In this document: positions 1 to 9,938 of the stretch, piece by piece
How positions within the stretch are numbered: the first letter of the stretch is position 1
Layout of the letters: every line of letters begins with the position of its first letter
NCBI GenBank assembly: GCA_022578605.1
Contig: MU394057.1
Location: 558,001 to 622,000, forward strand
Direction: 5' to 3'
DNA length: 64,000 nucleotides
Source: Camillea tinctor
Taxonomy: Eukaryota; Ascomycota; Sordariomycetes; Xylariales; Xylariaceae
The notes under the pieces: generated by a model
What the model saw: the letters and a program-made list of their open reading frames with translations, nothing else
Database searches by the model: none
What the model was told of the DNA's origin: nothing
Position numbers and translations under genes: made by a program

Positions 1-852
1 ATCAGGGCATACAATGGTGCCTCCTCAAAATATAAGTGGCTGGAGATGCACACTGGTAACCACCTCGCCGCCTTCTACGATCCCGAGCACATTGAACGAC
101 AGAAGACATTCCTAGACCACTTCCTACTCGACAAGAAAAATAATGGGATGCTTGATATTCCTCGAATTCGACTAATTCAACATCATGGCACCGAAACGTT
201 TTACCGTGAGACTGAGACAGAGTTTCCGCCAGCTGGCGTGGAAGATGTCAATCTATATTTACATCCTGACAAATACCTCACCCTACTCGAACCTACCGAA
301 CCAAAAACAGGGCTTGAGTACCAAGGTCTAAAAGAAAACTTGGAGTTGGTTCTCAAGACACCCTTTTCGGATCCGTTCGAAATTCTGGGCTCCCCTTACC
401 TACAACTTGAAGTTATCACAGAAGCACAGGACTTGGATCTCTTCATCTATCTGCGCGCGATTGACAAGAATGGGAAGACTATTATTCTGGTAGGAAATCA
501 TGGCGAGCCCATGGATAGTTTTGCTAGAGGTTACTTTCGTCTCTCGCACCGCGATGAAGTAGCCCGGGGCTTTAAGGAGGAGAAGATACTTTCGCAGCCG
601 CCCGTGCCCAAGTCAGACGTCATTCCGGGAAAGAAATATACCGTCACGGTCCCCCTATTTCCCACAGCCTTCTTATTCGATAAGGACCAGAGCTTGCAAC
701 TTGAAATTGGCGCGGCGGATAGCGCATCTGTTATTCCTGTTATGAGACACGAGGGTGGTGATCGTACGGAAGAGAGATTCGGGGGCAAGAATGTGATTTT
801 CTCGCATGGAAAGCTGATCTTGCCTAGAATCAGACGTCCCGTTCCCCCATGA
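1..852 (+). CDS. CocE/NonD family hydrolase, 3' part only
   Basis: The reading frame is open from base 1, so the gene enters from the left edge; only about 283 C-terminal residues are present. The visible part covers the end of the alpha/beta-hydrolase core (a KWLEMHTGNH stretch followed by FLDHFLLDKKNNGM, where family members have a His near the end of the catalytic domain) and then the jelly-roll C-terminal domain of X-Pro dipeptidyl-peptidase/cocaine-esterase proteins, with the typical sequence of beta strands ending in a GGKNVIFSHGKLILP-like tail. These proteins are serine hydrolases acting on esters or amides; the substrate cannot be told here. No intron is seen in this part. The catalytic Ser and Asp lie outside the window. 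Confidence 0.88.
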   Translation: MRAYNGASSKYKWLEMHTGNHLAAFYDPEHIERQKTFLDHFLLDKKNNGMLDIPRIRLIQHHGTETFYRETETEFPPAGVEDVNLYLHPDKYLTLLEPTEPKTGLEYQGLKENLELVLKTPFSDPFEILGSPYLQLEVITEAQDLDLFIYLRAIDKNGKTIILVGNHGEPMDSFARGYFRLSHRDEVARGFKEEKILSQPPVPKSDVIPGKKYTVTVPLFPTAFLFDKDQSLQLEIGAADSASVIPVMRHEGGDRTEERFGGKNVIFSHGKLILPRIRRPVPP

Positions 853-1656
853 TTGCATGTACGGGGAGAAGAAAGACCACTTCACCGAAAAAAAAAGGTT
901 TATCAAGAAGATAGAGTCTTGAAGGAAACAAAAAGTAGCAACGTTGTGTTACAACAACGTATTGGGCAACGCCGTTATACCATGAGGCCAAAAGGTTCTC
1001 CCAATGACTAAGTGGTCATTGGATCCCAATTCCATATTATATAGTTACTCACCAATCCTGGGACGTAACACGTTGATGTTGTATTCACGCATCTATGACA
1101 TTGCTAAAGTAGTTCAATAATTAGGTATCGATGAGCTCCATGTGACGAAATCTGGTTTTAAGAAGTAGGATAAGTATATATTACTAATTCATCGTATAAA
1201 TGTCTACAACCTATACCCACTTGCAGTACACTATATACATTTGCCTCGGTAAATACCGTATAAGGAAGTAAAACTAAAGGCGCTTTTGCCATATAGCAGA
1301 ATTAATAAGCTGCTCTGCGGGGGCTTGGCTACGACATAATAGATGCCCTAGTTGGAAGTTGAAACAGTTCGAGACCCATCGGCTGCCTATATGTCGTGAT
1401 CGGGAACTGGATCGAGTGGAATCCAATTTCTAATGCTGTCCAGTTGCAGTAAAGCAGACATGATTATCAATTATATGATTATCAATCAACATATATGTGG
1501 AATGTACCACGTATAAGTCCGAGAATGCCGTTAAGCTAGTTGAACTCTACAATATACGAAGTATATAACCTGACCTAGATCCCTCCGTTGTAAATATTTC
1601 AATAGGTCACAACTAAACTACATTAAAATCATCAGATTCAAATTAGAGAGATCAAG
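853..1656. other. Intergenic region, 804 bases
   Basis: AT-rich spacer between two plus-strand genes. It must hold the 3' end of the hydrolase gene and the promoter of the reductase. I see no open frame of note, no repeat and no clear TATA box. Confidence 0.6.
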
Positions 1657-2721
1657 ATGACTATCCCAAAAACCTTCAAAGCAGCCGTACTTCCGGAGGC
1701 CGGCGCACAACATATTACTAGCCCCCGTTCCCTGGCGCCCCTAGAGAAGGGCGAGGTCGGGGTCAAGATCACCGCAACGGCAATCAACCCGGTCGACTGG
1801 AAGATGCACGCCTACAAACTTTTTATTACCAAATACCCAGCAGTTCTTGGTTCAGACGCCGCTGGTGAGATTGCCGAAATTGGGCCCGAGGTCTCTGGCT
1901 TTTCTGTAGGCGACAGGGTCTTCTTCCAAGGTTTGATCGATAATATCGATTCATCAACCTTCCAGCAGTACTGCAAGATACCAGCAGCGCTAGTTGGGAA
2001 GACCCCGAGTAACATCAGCGACGACGAAGCTGCTGGTGTCAGTCTTGCGACAGTAGCCGTGCTCACTGCCTTCTACGACAAAACCGGCTACGGTCTAACC
2101 CCGCCCTGGGAGACGGGCGGCAGACAGGCTGGTAAGGACAAAGCAATCGTGATCATCGGGGGCAGTTCTTCCGTCGGACAGTATGCTATTCAATTAGCTA
2201 GAATCTCGGGATTCACCAAGATCATCACTAACTCGAGCGCCGCCCACGTTGAGTACCTCAAAAGTCTGGGCGCTCATGTCGTCCTTGACAGGTCGCAGTC
2301 AGGACCGGAGGACTTCGCTTCCGCCGTCGGTGGCTCGCCGCTGGCCTTAGTTTTCGACGCGATTTCCATTTTGTCTACGCAGACCCTCAGCGTCAAAATC
2401 ATCCAGCTGACGAAGACGGAGAACATCCACGTCTTCGGGGTCCTACCCGGATCCAAGGAAATCGAAGAGCTGTGCAAGCAGGAGCCCCAGACATCCTTCA
2501 AGTCGGTCATAGGCGTAGGAAGCAACCCCGAACTCCGCTACCTGAGCGAACCGCTGATGGCTAACCTCGGTGGGGAGAATGGATACATCGCTAAGGGTCT
2601 ACTCAAACCGAACAGGCCGCTGGTTATCCCGGGAGGCCTTAACGGTATCGAGGCAGCGCTCGCAAAGAACAAAAACGGAGTCTCTGGTGAAAAGGTCGTC
2701 ATTAGGCCATTCGATGAATAA
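1657..2721 (+). CDS. Medium-chain NAD(P)H dehydrogenase/reductase (CipB/enoyl-reductase-like)
   Basis: A single exon of 354 residues, normal for this family. The N-terminal half is the GroES-like domain (INPVDWKMH, then the VLGSDAAGEIAEIG stretch near residue 65 and VGDRVFF near 88). The nucleotide-binding Rossmann domain follows with the glycine motif GGSSSVGQYAIQLA around residue 168. The structural and catalytic zinc cysteines of true alcohol dehydrogenases are absent, so this is the zinc-independent quinone-oxidoreductase/trans-enoyl-reductase type that fungi use in detoxification or in secondary metabolism. No synthase gene is nearby, so a pathway cannot be assigned. The stop codon lies only 26 bases before a copia-type LTR fragment, which may therefore supply the transcript end. 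Confidence 0.92.
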   Translation: MTIPKTFKAAVLPEAGAQHITSPRSLAPLEKGEVGVKITATAINPVDWKMHAYKLFITKYPAVLGSDAAGEIAEIGPEVSGFSVGDRVFFQGLIDNIDSSTFQQYCKIPAALVGKTPSNISDDEAAGVSLATVAVLTAFYDKTGYGLTPPWETGGRQAGKDKAIVIIGGSSSVGQYAIQLARISGFTKIITNSSAAHVEYLKSLGAHVVLDRSQSGPEDFASAVGGSPLALVFDAISILSTQTLSVKIIQLTKTENIHVFGVLPGSKEIEELCKQEPQTSFKSVIGVGSNPELRYLSEPLMANLGGENGYIAKGLLKPNRPLVIPGGLNGIEAALAKNKNGVSGEKVVIRPFDE

Positions 2722-2747
2722 AATATTAAAAAGAGGATGATATGTAT

Positions 2748-3019
2748 TGTTGTGGGGACTAGGGGAACTAGGGACCACATTTCTGTGTATATATAGCTCG
2801 TGATGCATTACAAGTTTGCGATAGTTTCTTTCATCACGATGGCACGTCGGCGTTACTATACAGCATAGATCAATACATTTCTCTGCTTTTCGACTCTTTA
2901 TGGTTTTATTACAAATAAACAGTATGATGGTTGGGTGTCGTAGACGAGGGACTACAGTCCCTAGTCCCTCACAGCCTCATACAACTGTTGGTAGGGGGTC
3001 CCCTCTATCTCCAGTTCAG
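2748..3019. repeat. Truncated copia-type LTR (copy 1)
   Basis: It starts TGTTGTGGGGACTAGGGG and runs through a conserved block (ATGGTTGGG, then GGGACTACAGTCCCTAGTCCC, then TAGGGGGTCC) to CTATCTCCAGTTCA. The same order of blocks, clearly alignable, recurs in the same orientation at 8379-8825. The TGTTG start is typical of Ty1/copia LTRs. This copy loses similarity after about 3019, so the CAACA end is missing. No internal retroelement coding sequence is adjacent. Confidence 0.7.
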
Positions 3020-3378
3020 TATGTCTTACGAGAAAGTTGGACAGGTAAGGAGGAATAACAAGCTTCGGCTCACTTCAAACTGGAGATTATTTTCAGCATA
3101 ATGTATGTGATGGGCCTGCTTTATCTTGGGCCTCTAAGGGGCAAGGGTGTACCTCAGACACTGTACTTAAAACGTAACACTTTTTATGGCTATTCGGAAA
3201 TATGAACGTAGCAATTCTTTTGGGGCACAAGCCATGAGTTGTTTCAATATTAGGTATATATTATGTTAAAGCATGCATCAGCAGCACGCCGGATAACCAA
3301 CAGAGGACGGTTCCTCCCCTCTTCCCCTTTTGTCTAGAAGGTACCTAAGCTGACTCCCACTATATGCAGAATACGGGC
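3020..3378. other. Spacer after LTR fragment
   Basis: About 360 bases between the LTR fragment and the stop codon of the minus-strand PLC gene. It contains a GGTACCTA palindrome near 3340, one of many in the intergenic DNA of this window. Nothing else is recognised. Confidence 0.55.
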
Positions 3379-4589
3379 TCAATTACGAACGTACTCCTCC
3401 GGCTCCAACACCTTGCCCGCACAGTTCGGCTCGCTATTCACAGGATTGCACACCGCCGCCTTGCCGCCGGGGAACCGCACAGCGTAGTCCACGTGCCAGC
3501 GGCTCGTGGGGCCATAGCTCGGGAAATCCGTGCTCACGACCTGCGCACCGCTCGCGAACGCCGACTCGCGCATGAAGGTGGTGTCGTTGCTCAGGATAGT
3601 AGTCAGGGGCTCGTCGGCGCGCGTGCGCACCCAGTACCCGGCCTTGACCTGCTGCTGGATGTTGGCCAGGTTGGTCGCGTTGCGCGGCTCGTTGAGCTTC
3701 TGGAACGCGCAGTCCGCCAGCCCCGGCTCCGAGTTCGTGAAGATGACCCGGCCCTCGAGGTTCGGCCGCCCGTCCGTGTATACGCTGCGGATGGGCCCCG
3801 GGCTGTTGTCCATGAGGAACAGGAAACGCCCCCGCGCCGAGTCGAGGTCCGGCCACCCGTGCTGAAGGACGGATTCTTCGAGCGTGAGGTTGTCGCGCCG
3901 CAGATCGTCGGCGGTGATGAGCTTCGAGGGCGGGAAGACGGAGCGGATCTCCGCGTCGAGGTCGTCGAGGAGAGTCGCGTTGTCCCAGGGGATCGGCTCC
4001 ACGCCGCCTCCCATGCCGGTTTCGGCTGTCTTGAATTCGATCATGAAGGGGAAGGGCACGTGCTGCGGGTGTGCCTCCGACCATTTCTTGACGATGGTTA
4101 AGCAGTCTATCAAGGTGTAGCAAGATGGCCAGACGTCGGCGTCTGCGACGTGGAGGATCTTGACACCGGGCTTGTTCATAACATCTTGTGGAGGGAGTGC
4201 AGTGCCGGATTTTTCGATCACCACAGGCTTAGCATATCTGCCTCCTTCGGGGTCGGCAAAGATGTCTAGTTCTAGGTTGCGTACGGATTGGTACGACGCC
4301 TGGACATCAAGGGCCGGGTGAGAGTAGTAGTAATTGACGACATCGGGAAGTAATTTGGCCTGCTCTACCTTCGCTTCTATGGGAGACTCCTGGTGGTAGC
4401 TGTTGTGAGTACCAATGACCTGGATCTGGTTCATCCGAACGGCGTCTGTCCACTTTAGGCCATTATTGGTATAGCTGCAGCTCGATGTGCCAGCAAGGAC
4501 TACCTCGTGTAATCATTAATTAGCGAACCTATACGCTCAAAGTGCAAAAGGGTTTTACTTGCAGCATAGAGTAGCCGCACTAAGGGCAT
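3379..4589 (-). CDS. Secreted PLC-like phosphodiesterase (Ca2+-dependent PI-PLC family)
   Basis: Two exons, complement(3379..4499, 4559..4589), 383 residues. The 31-base first exon is inferred: MPLVRLLYAA joins through a 59-base intron (GTAAAA, CTAAT branch, TAG) to ILAGTSSC, giving a short signal peptide. The catalytic barrel shows the family signature GTHNSYH with the first His at residue 42, Ca2+-site residues in RNLELDIFADP (Glu87, Asp89) and the second His in ILHVADAD (His127). Homologues cleave phosphatidylinositol or glycosyl-phosphatidylinositol, or act as extracellular phosphodiesterases. The gene is GC-rich with strong third-position bias, which creates long false open frames on the other strand. 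An alternative upstream ATG at about 4677 does not keep frame. Confidence 0.88.
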
Positions 4590-5749
4590 CTCGGCCTGGA
4601 ACAGCGACCTGGAATGGGTAGTCATGTTAATATTGAATATTGATTAAAGATCAGGGGAAATAAAGATGCTTACCATGTTGGGATCGAGTAAATAGCGAAC
4701 TATGATTGGGGTCGCTAAAGCAATAGAAGCACAAATGCAACACACCCGCAACGATACTGTGAACATCGTGCAGGGTAATTGGCAATATTTATAATCGGCA
4801 AGCCCTTTTAGACTTCGGAGTCTTGAGAAAGTAAACTTGGCAAAGCACGTGGGAAACTACACACGATAGTTTCCTCGCTGCGTGGCTAACACCGCTTCAC
4901 AGCAGAACATCGGGAAGTACGTGGTGATCTTTTGAGTGTATGTTGTCTTAGATGAACCAATGAGGTGGCGAATAAGCTGCTCGTGCTTGGGCGGGGAAGT
5001 CCTGTGCATATGTACTTGGATTGCCAAGCTTGGTCCTCATTCAAGTTTGACATGGAACCGGGGGAGTCGGGGACTTGCTCTTGTAGAGTTCCCAGTCGCG
5101 ACCTCGGTCAAATCTGTAGGTGAAGATACTTTATAAGAGCCTCATATAACAATTGAGAACCTAATGCAGCATCTGAGCCCCCTTTAGATTAAATCTAGTC
5201 GGCTCTATGTAACCTTATTCTTAGCCTCGATCCTTAGCATTCATCTTTCGCTAGTTCTAAGATGATTCTCGTTGGCTTATACGGATTACAAGGAGGTAAA
5301 GTTGACAGAAACTAGTTTTTTGAACCATTCTGTAAGCTTTGTGACAGTGTTCCTTTGATTAATTAGATTGAAATAACCTAGAACATATGTTATTCTTGAT
5401 AAACACATTCTGATTAAGAAGGCCTTCACAACCTTGGCATTTGATATTGATTCATGTTCCTAAAATGTTGATATCTCCAAACCATACTATCGTCATTACT
5501 TTAGTCGTCGTTAAAAAAAAAAAACACCCGATGGTATCTTCAGCCATGAGAGAGAAACTGAGAATAAATAAAAGAGAAAAAAAGGAAAAAGAATGTCCAC
5601 CATATTCTGGAAACCCTTGTTCTGTGGTATACTAATTTTATCCCAATCCGAAGAGCATCCAAGTTATCATAACACACAGTTCGACCTGGACGTAAGAAAG
5701 AACCACCTAATACCGTTTCCCACACAAGATTTACCCAGATATATATCGT
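4590..5749. other. Intergenic region, 1.16 kb
   Basis: Holds the promoter of the PLC gene (right side of that gene) and the 3' end of the MARVEL gene. It is AT-rich with an A10 run near 5513 and a purine-rich stretch near 5575-5592. No gene is supported. Confidence 0.6.
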
Positions 5750-6450
5750 TCAAACAAAGACTTTTGATCCGCCACCGTTGCGTCGGTAAGCCAAAAAACC
5801 AACAATCACCATCGCGGCGCCGAAGAGGAACCCCAAATACTCAAACACGTAGTCAGCTTGTGTCATTTGACAGCGACCCGAGGTATACGAATCGTATGAG
5901 TTTCCGCCACCCGAACCCGCATTCGGACATACGAGCCCATTGCGGTGCAGGCAGCCGCCGTTCAATAATTTGTTGTTGTAGCGGTATGCTCGTTGTATGA
6001 GATCACTAGATGTGCAGCTCGACACGGGCCTAAGGGCGACAGTCAAAGCCTATATGGCCGTCTTATTAGCCTTATACCAAGAAATTAAATCAAGAGTAGC
6101 ACGTTTCGTTTCTAGCACGAGATGCATAGACTTACAATCGCGGCCGCTAGATAGAATACCGATGCTAGTGCATCAGCCCCTAACACAATCGTGTAGGGGA
6201 TCTTGTCGAAGAAAAATGCTAAAATTCCAATCACAGTGACGATGATCCCAAAGGCACCGCAGAAGCTGCTGAATGAGGTTTCTGAAGGAGGACTACCAAT
6301 TGCTTGATGCTTGGCGAGTGAAACTGAAAGACCTAGAACAACCGCGCCAAAGGCCAGCTTGAGTCAATTAGTATTGCTCATCTAAGGAACTATAAAATAT
6401 CATAAGCCTACTAGAAAACCCCGTAAAGCGAGAGCCGCGATCTTCAACAT
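5750..6450 (-). CDS. MARVEL-domain membrane protein
   Basis: Three exons, complement(5750..6049, 6136..6357, 6412..6450), 186 residues, with all joins in phase 0. Introns of 54 and 86 bases have clean GT-AG ends; the first carries a CTAAT branch. Four membrane segments are visible: about residues 3-28 (ALALRGFLLAFGAVVLGLSV), 47-65 (GAFGIIVTVIGILAFFF), 70-95, and one near the C-terminus (YLGFLFGAAMVIVGFLAYRR). The SLAKHQAIGSPPS loop followed by FCGAFG is characteristic of fungal MARVEL-like proteins related to Nce102, which organise plasma-membrane domains. The loop before the last segment has four cysteines (SSC, GGC, LVC, GRC) that could form extracellular disulfides. The exact function is unknown. 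Confidence 0.85.
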
Positions 6451-8378
6451 GGTGTATATGACTATAACCAAGAGCCAGAAGCATATACAACGTATTCTAA
6501 CCCGATTCTTTCAGGTTACTGACTGATAGGTATAAATATTCGGAGTATATCGATGTTATGATGTCGTATAGATAAAATGACGAGGAGATCCAAGAGCCAA
6601 GAAGAGGGGAAGGAAAAAATTGATACTCGAGGAGATTGACATCTATATATAGGTAGGTACTTGTATGACTTACCAGTATGCCACAGCTAATAAATAGGTA
6701 TCACAACTAGGCAGGCAAGCGGCCATCTGCCTGATATGCAACTTTTCATATGTATCACACCCAAGCAATCAGCACAAGTGCGGCACAGTCACTCTTATTT
6801 CACGCCTCGCGAAGCAAATTTCCCTCGGCGGCAATAATGTAGCACAGGCGGCGCAGCCACCGAGTGTGCACCAAGGAGCATACGCCGCCGTTCGTTCGAG
6901 GCTGATACAGGCCTGAAAAATCCTAAAGGATGTGCACAGAAGATCTCGTTATAAACCCCCCTCTCCAGAGGAAATATGATATGACAATACAAAAAAAAGG
7001 CAGATATTCTACCGGGATGTATACATAGACCTGGGGTAAAGTACCTCTGATCTCACTCTAGTCATTGACCCAGATCAACATGACTATTCTGTTTCCATTA
7101 TTGGATCTTGGGTGTGTGGCTAAGATCGAGTCCGATTTTCTTGACTAGCCGCAGCCTGAGATTAACATCCTAACATTCGCCAAGCTATGACAAACATCGT
7201 GCCATCCTCTTGCTATTGATACCACGCTGCAGCTTTACGACCTGACCTTCTCGGCGCGATCACCCCACTCGCTTCGGGAGGTCTGGTGCATCACCCTTAT
7301 ACATTATGTCATATAGGTTAGGTAGTGCTCGCTACCGTATCTCCTTACGGCGGTCTTGGCAGAATCAGCCTCCGAAATATGGCCATCTTCATTGCCAGAC
7401 TGATAATTACTTTAATTCGCCAAATACGGGGTTGTCATAGAACCCTGGTTGTCCTTCTAGGAACGATTGCTTCTATTATTGGGGGCCGTGTGCTAATCTG
7501 GACTGTGCATATCCCGTAAGGTACAGTCTAATGTTATTCATCTAGTCTAACCTAGGTTCTTCAGGCACGAAGGGTTTTGGATTAAACAATATTAACTTAT
7601 AAGCGTGTCGTGCATATCTAGATAATCCGGGGACTATCTAGGTTTGAGGCGTCCAATATCTGGTCTTACATGATCTGTCTTAGCCACTGCTTCAGATAAT
7701 GCTTCCCCCTTATAGAGCCATTATCCTGTACTGAGGTTGTCATATAACCTCACATTTCCCTATACACAAATCCCTCAGTAACTGGGCTGATCTTTACCCA
7801 GGCATTGACTGCCATATTTAAACTTAGTCTAGCTTTGCCACAACGGTGTATCTCGAGGCTCACTAGCTAACATAAACCTAGAGATCACCAAGGGTTCTAG
7901 AAACTCGATATTTCGGTAAGATAAAAATTTAAATTACAAGAAGTATTACCTACTTGATGCTACATCCATGTTAGTAGACAAGCAGCAGTCATTCATTATT
8001 GAGAGGGTGGATGATGACATGCGTCTTTTTGACGGGACTCATCTGTAACTTAGAGCCTTCAGATAAAGGCAAAACATTTCGGAATTGGTATTATGGTATT
8101 GCTAATAATGTTCTTAACGGGGTCTTTTAGGGACAGAAGAAAAGAGTAACGTTGCATTAATCATAGAACCCGTGACTTTTAACATTGTAACCTCTCAAAT
8201 ATCAAGTTTTCGTATAGCCTATCATCAGAAGAAACATTCTTTATTATGGTATCGAGGAGATAGACACTCTACGAGACTTTCAGTTTTGAAAATGGAGGCA
8301 CGAGTAACTTTAGGAAGGTTTGCTAGATGCAGTAGCCTGTTAATGAACAACAAACAGTTCAGATAATCTCGAATATAG
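6451..8378. other. Gene desert, left part
   Basis: About 1.9 kb of AT-rich DNA with no open frame above about 65 codons and no spliceable coding pattern on either strand. Likely decayed transposon or heterochromatin-like sequence; I cannot name an element in it. Confidence 0.55.
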
Positions 8379-8825
8379 TGCTGTGAGGACTAGGGGAACT
8401 AGGCACCACAATTCTGCATGTATATAGATTGCGTTGCTTTACAAGTTTTTGATAGTTTCTTTTTCTTCCTATAGTACGTAGGCGTTACTATACAGCATAT
8501 ATTAATATATACTTTTAGTAAGACCTTTTCTATATGACTCCTATACAAGTAAACAGTGTGATGGTTGGGCGTCGTCGACCAGGGACTAAAGTCCCTAGTC
8601 CCTCGCAACCTCATACAGCCGTTAGTAGGGGGTCCTCCCTATCTCCAGTTCAATAGGTTATCTACCTCGTGGATGAGGGTGTTGGAATATGGGGTTACTA
8701 CCCCACTAGGTATACGGTACTGAAACTACTACTACATGTATATTTATCGGACTCACGCCCTCCATAGACTCTCTCCTGGATTAATACACTTCATCCTTTC
8801 CATCACCTATCGTCTCACTCCAACA
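8379..8825. repeat. Solo LTR, copia type (copy 2)
   Basis: A 447-base element beginning TGCTGTGAGGACTAGGGG and ending CTCACTCCAACA, so it has the TG...CA ends and the CAACA terminus of copia LTRs. Its first 270 or so bases align with copy 1 at 2748-3019. The flanks (TATAG before, GAGGG after) do not match, so a 5-base target duplication is not visible; this could be an old or rearranged copy. No internal coding region borders it, which makes it a solo LTR. Confidence 0.7.
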
Positions 8826-9134
8826 GAGGGTAGGATATATTCTTATTTATCATGGGAATAAATTCCTGTAGCCGATGAATTTGTATAGGAAATAGAGTGC
8901 TTTACAACAAGACCCAGTACTAACTAGTTATTCTCTTTTATGAGTCCGACTTTAGCTTTACGAGCCCTGAATATGAGCTGTAGTATTAACCCTCTATCTA
9001 TCAAATAGCTAAAGAACTATATATAAAACTTCAACTAAAGCCTAACATTAATATTGTTACGTCAGAATGACTCAGCAGGCTTTAGTATTTAGTCCCCTTT
9101 TTAGGTTTCATCATTATCTCTCTCTCTCTCTCAG

Positions 9135-9165
<31 letters not shown>

Positions 9166-9938
9166 GATAGCACAATACAGATCATTGTGCCCAGTGTCCC
9201 GTGTGTCTTGGGGGGTCATCCCCCACAAATATCATATTACTGTCTTAAGACTCATCCTCTGATTACCTAGGTAGTTTAGGCTATCAAATTCCTCCAAAGT
9301 CAATACTGCATGTACCAAGAGGCACATACCAAGAAGTACCTTGCAGGAAATAAAAATTCTATCGAATTTTAGATATGTAAGTGGTTCTAGCGCCAGCCCC
9401 CTCATGATAACGTTGTGAGTAGGTGAGTTATTATTAGGTTACTGAGAGATGGCATTTTATTTGAATACATGTCTGGTATTACTTGGACTGATACTGAAAA
9501 CTGTATTTCGAGTTAGGTTAGATGATGTGATTCTTTTAAGAAGAAAAATAAACCAGCTTCCTCAACTACAGAGAACTGTATATTTTTACCCCTCCTGTCG
9601 TTAGTCTTAGTATAGGTCTTGCATTGGTCAAATTGAGAGGACATTGAATGTATTAGGCACTTAAATGGGGGACTGCCTATCGGTCCAATCTAACTCAGTC
9701 TATAGGCTGACAGGTGGCTGGAATAACCACCTCCTTATTGTCTTCCCCCCTGTCTCGGTTGAGCTTCTCCCCTGCTCCTTTTTCAATCCTACAGATTGCT
9801 AGGTCAGTATCCACAGCCACCACCTAGCAAGCCGCCTTCATGCATATCATTCTTAGTCTTATGGTCTAGTTTATCTAAGGAGGAGCAAGTCTAAATCTAA
9901 CAATTCTTTATTTATTTTCATTGAATCGGCTTTTAGAA
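8826..9938. other. Gene desert, right part, with microsatellite
   Basis: AT-rich DNA without supported genes, ending in the promoter of the HET gene. A CT-dinucleotide run (about 9117-9132) is followed directly by an AC run (about 9134-9162). An ACCTAGGT palindrome lies near 9267. Confidence 0.6.
9117..9162. repeat. Compound microsatellite (CT)n-(AC)n
   Basis: A run of about eight CT units followed by about fourteen AC units, read directly from the sequence. Such a compound tract is likely length-variable between isolates. Confidence 0.95.

Noticed and set aside
1657..2721. Reductase as part of a polyketide cluster
   Set aside because: Trans-enoyl reductases often sit in such clusters, but no PKS, NRPS or cluster regulator is in the window.
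3364..4101. 245-codon plus-strand open frame
   Set aside because: Fully antisense to the PLC-like gene, Arg/Val/Ala-rich, without domain; a by-product of that gene's third-position GC bias.
8379..8825. Full-length LTR retrotransposon
   Set aside because: No gag, integrase or reverse-transcriptase coding sequence lies between or next to the LTR sequences, and no target duplication is visible.
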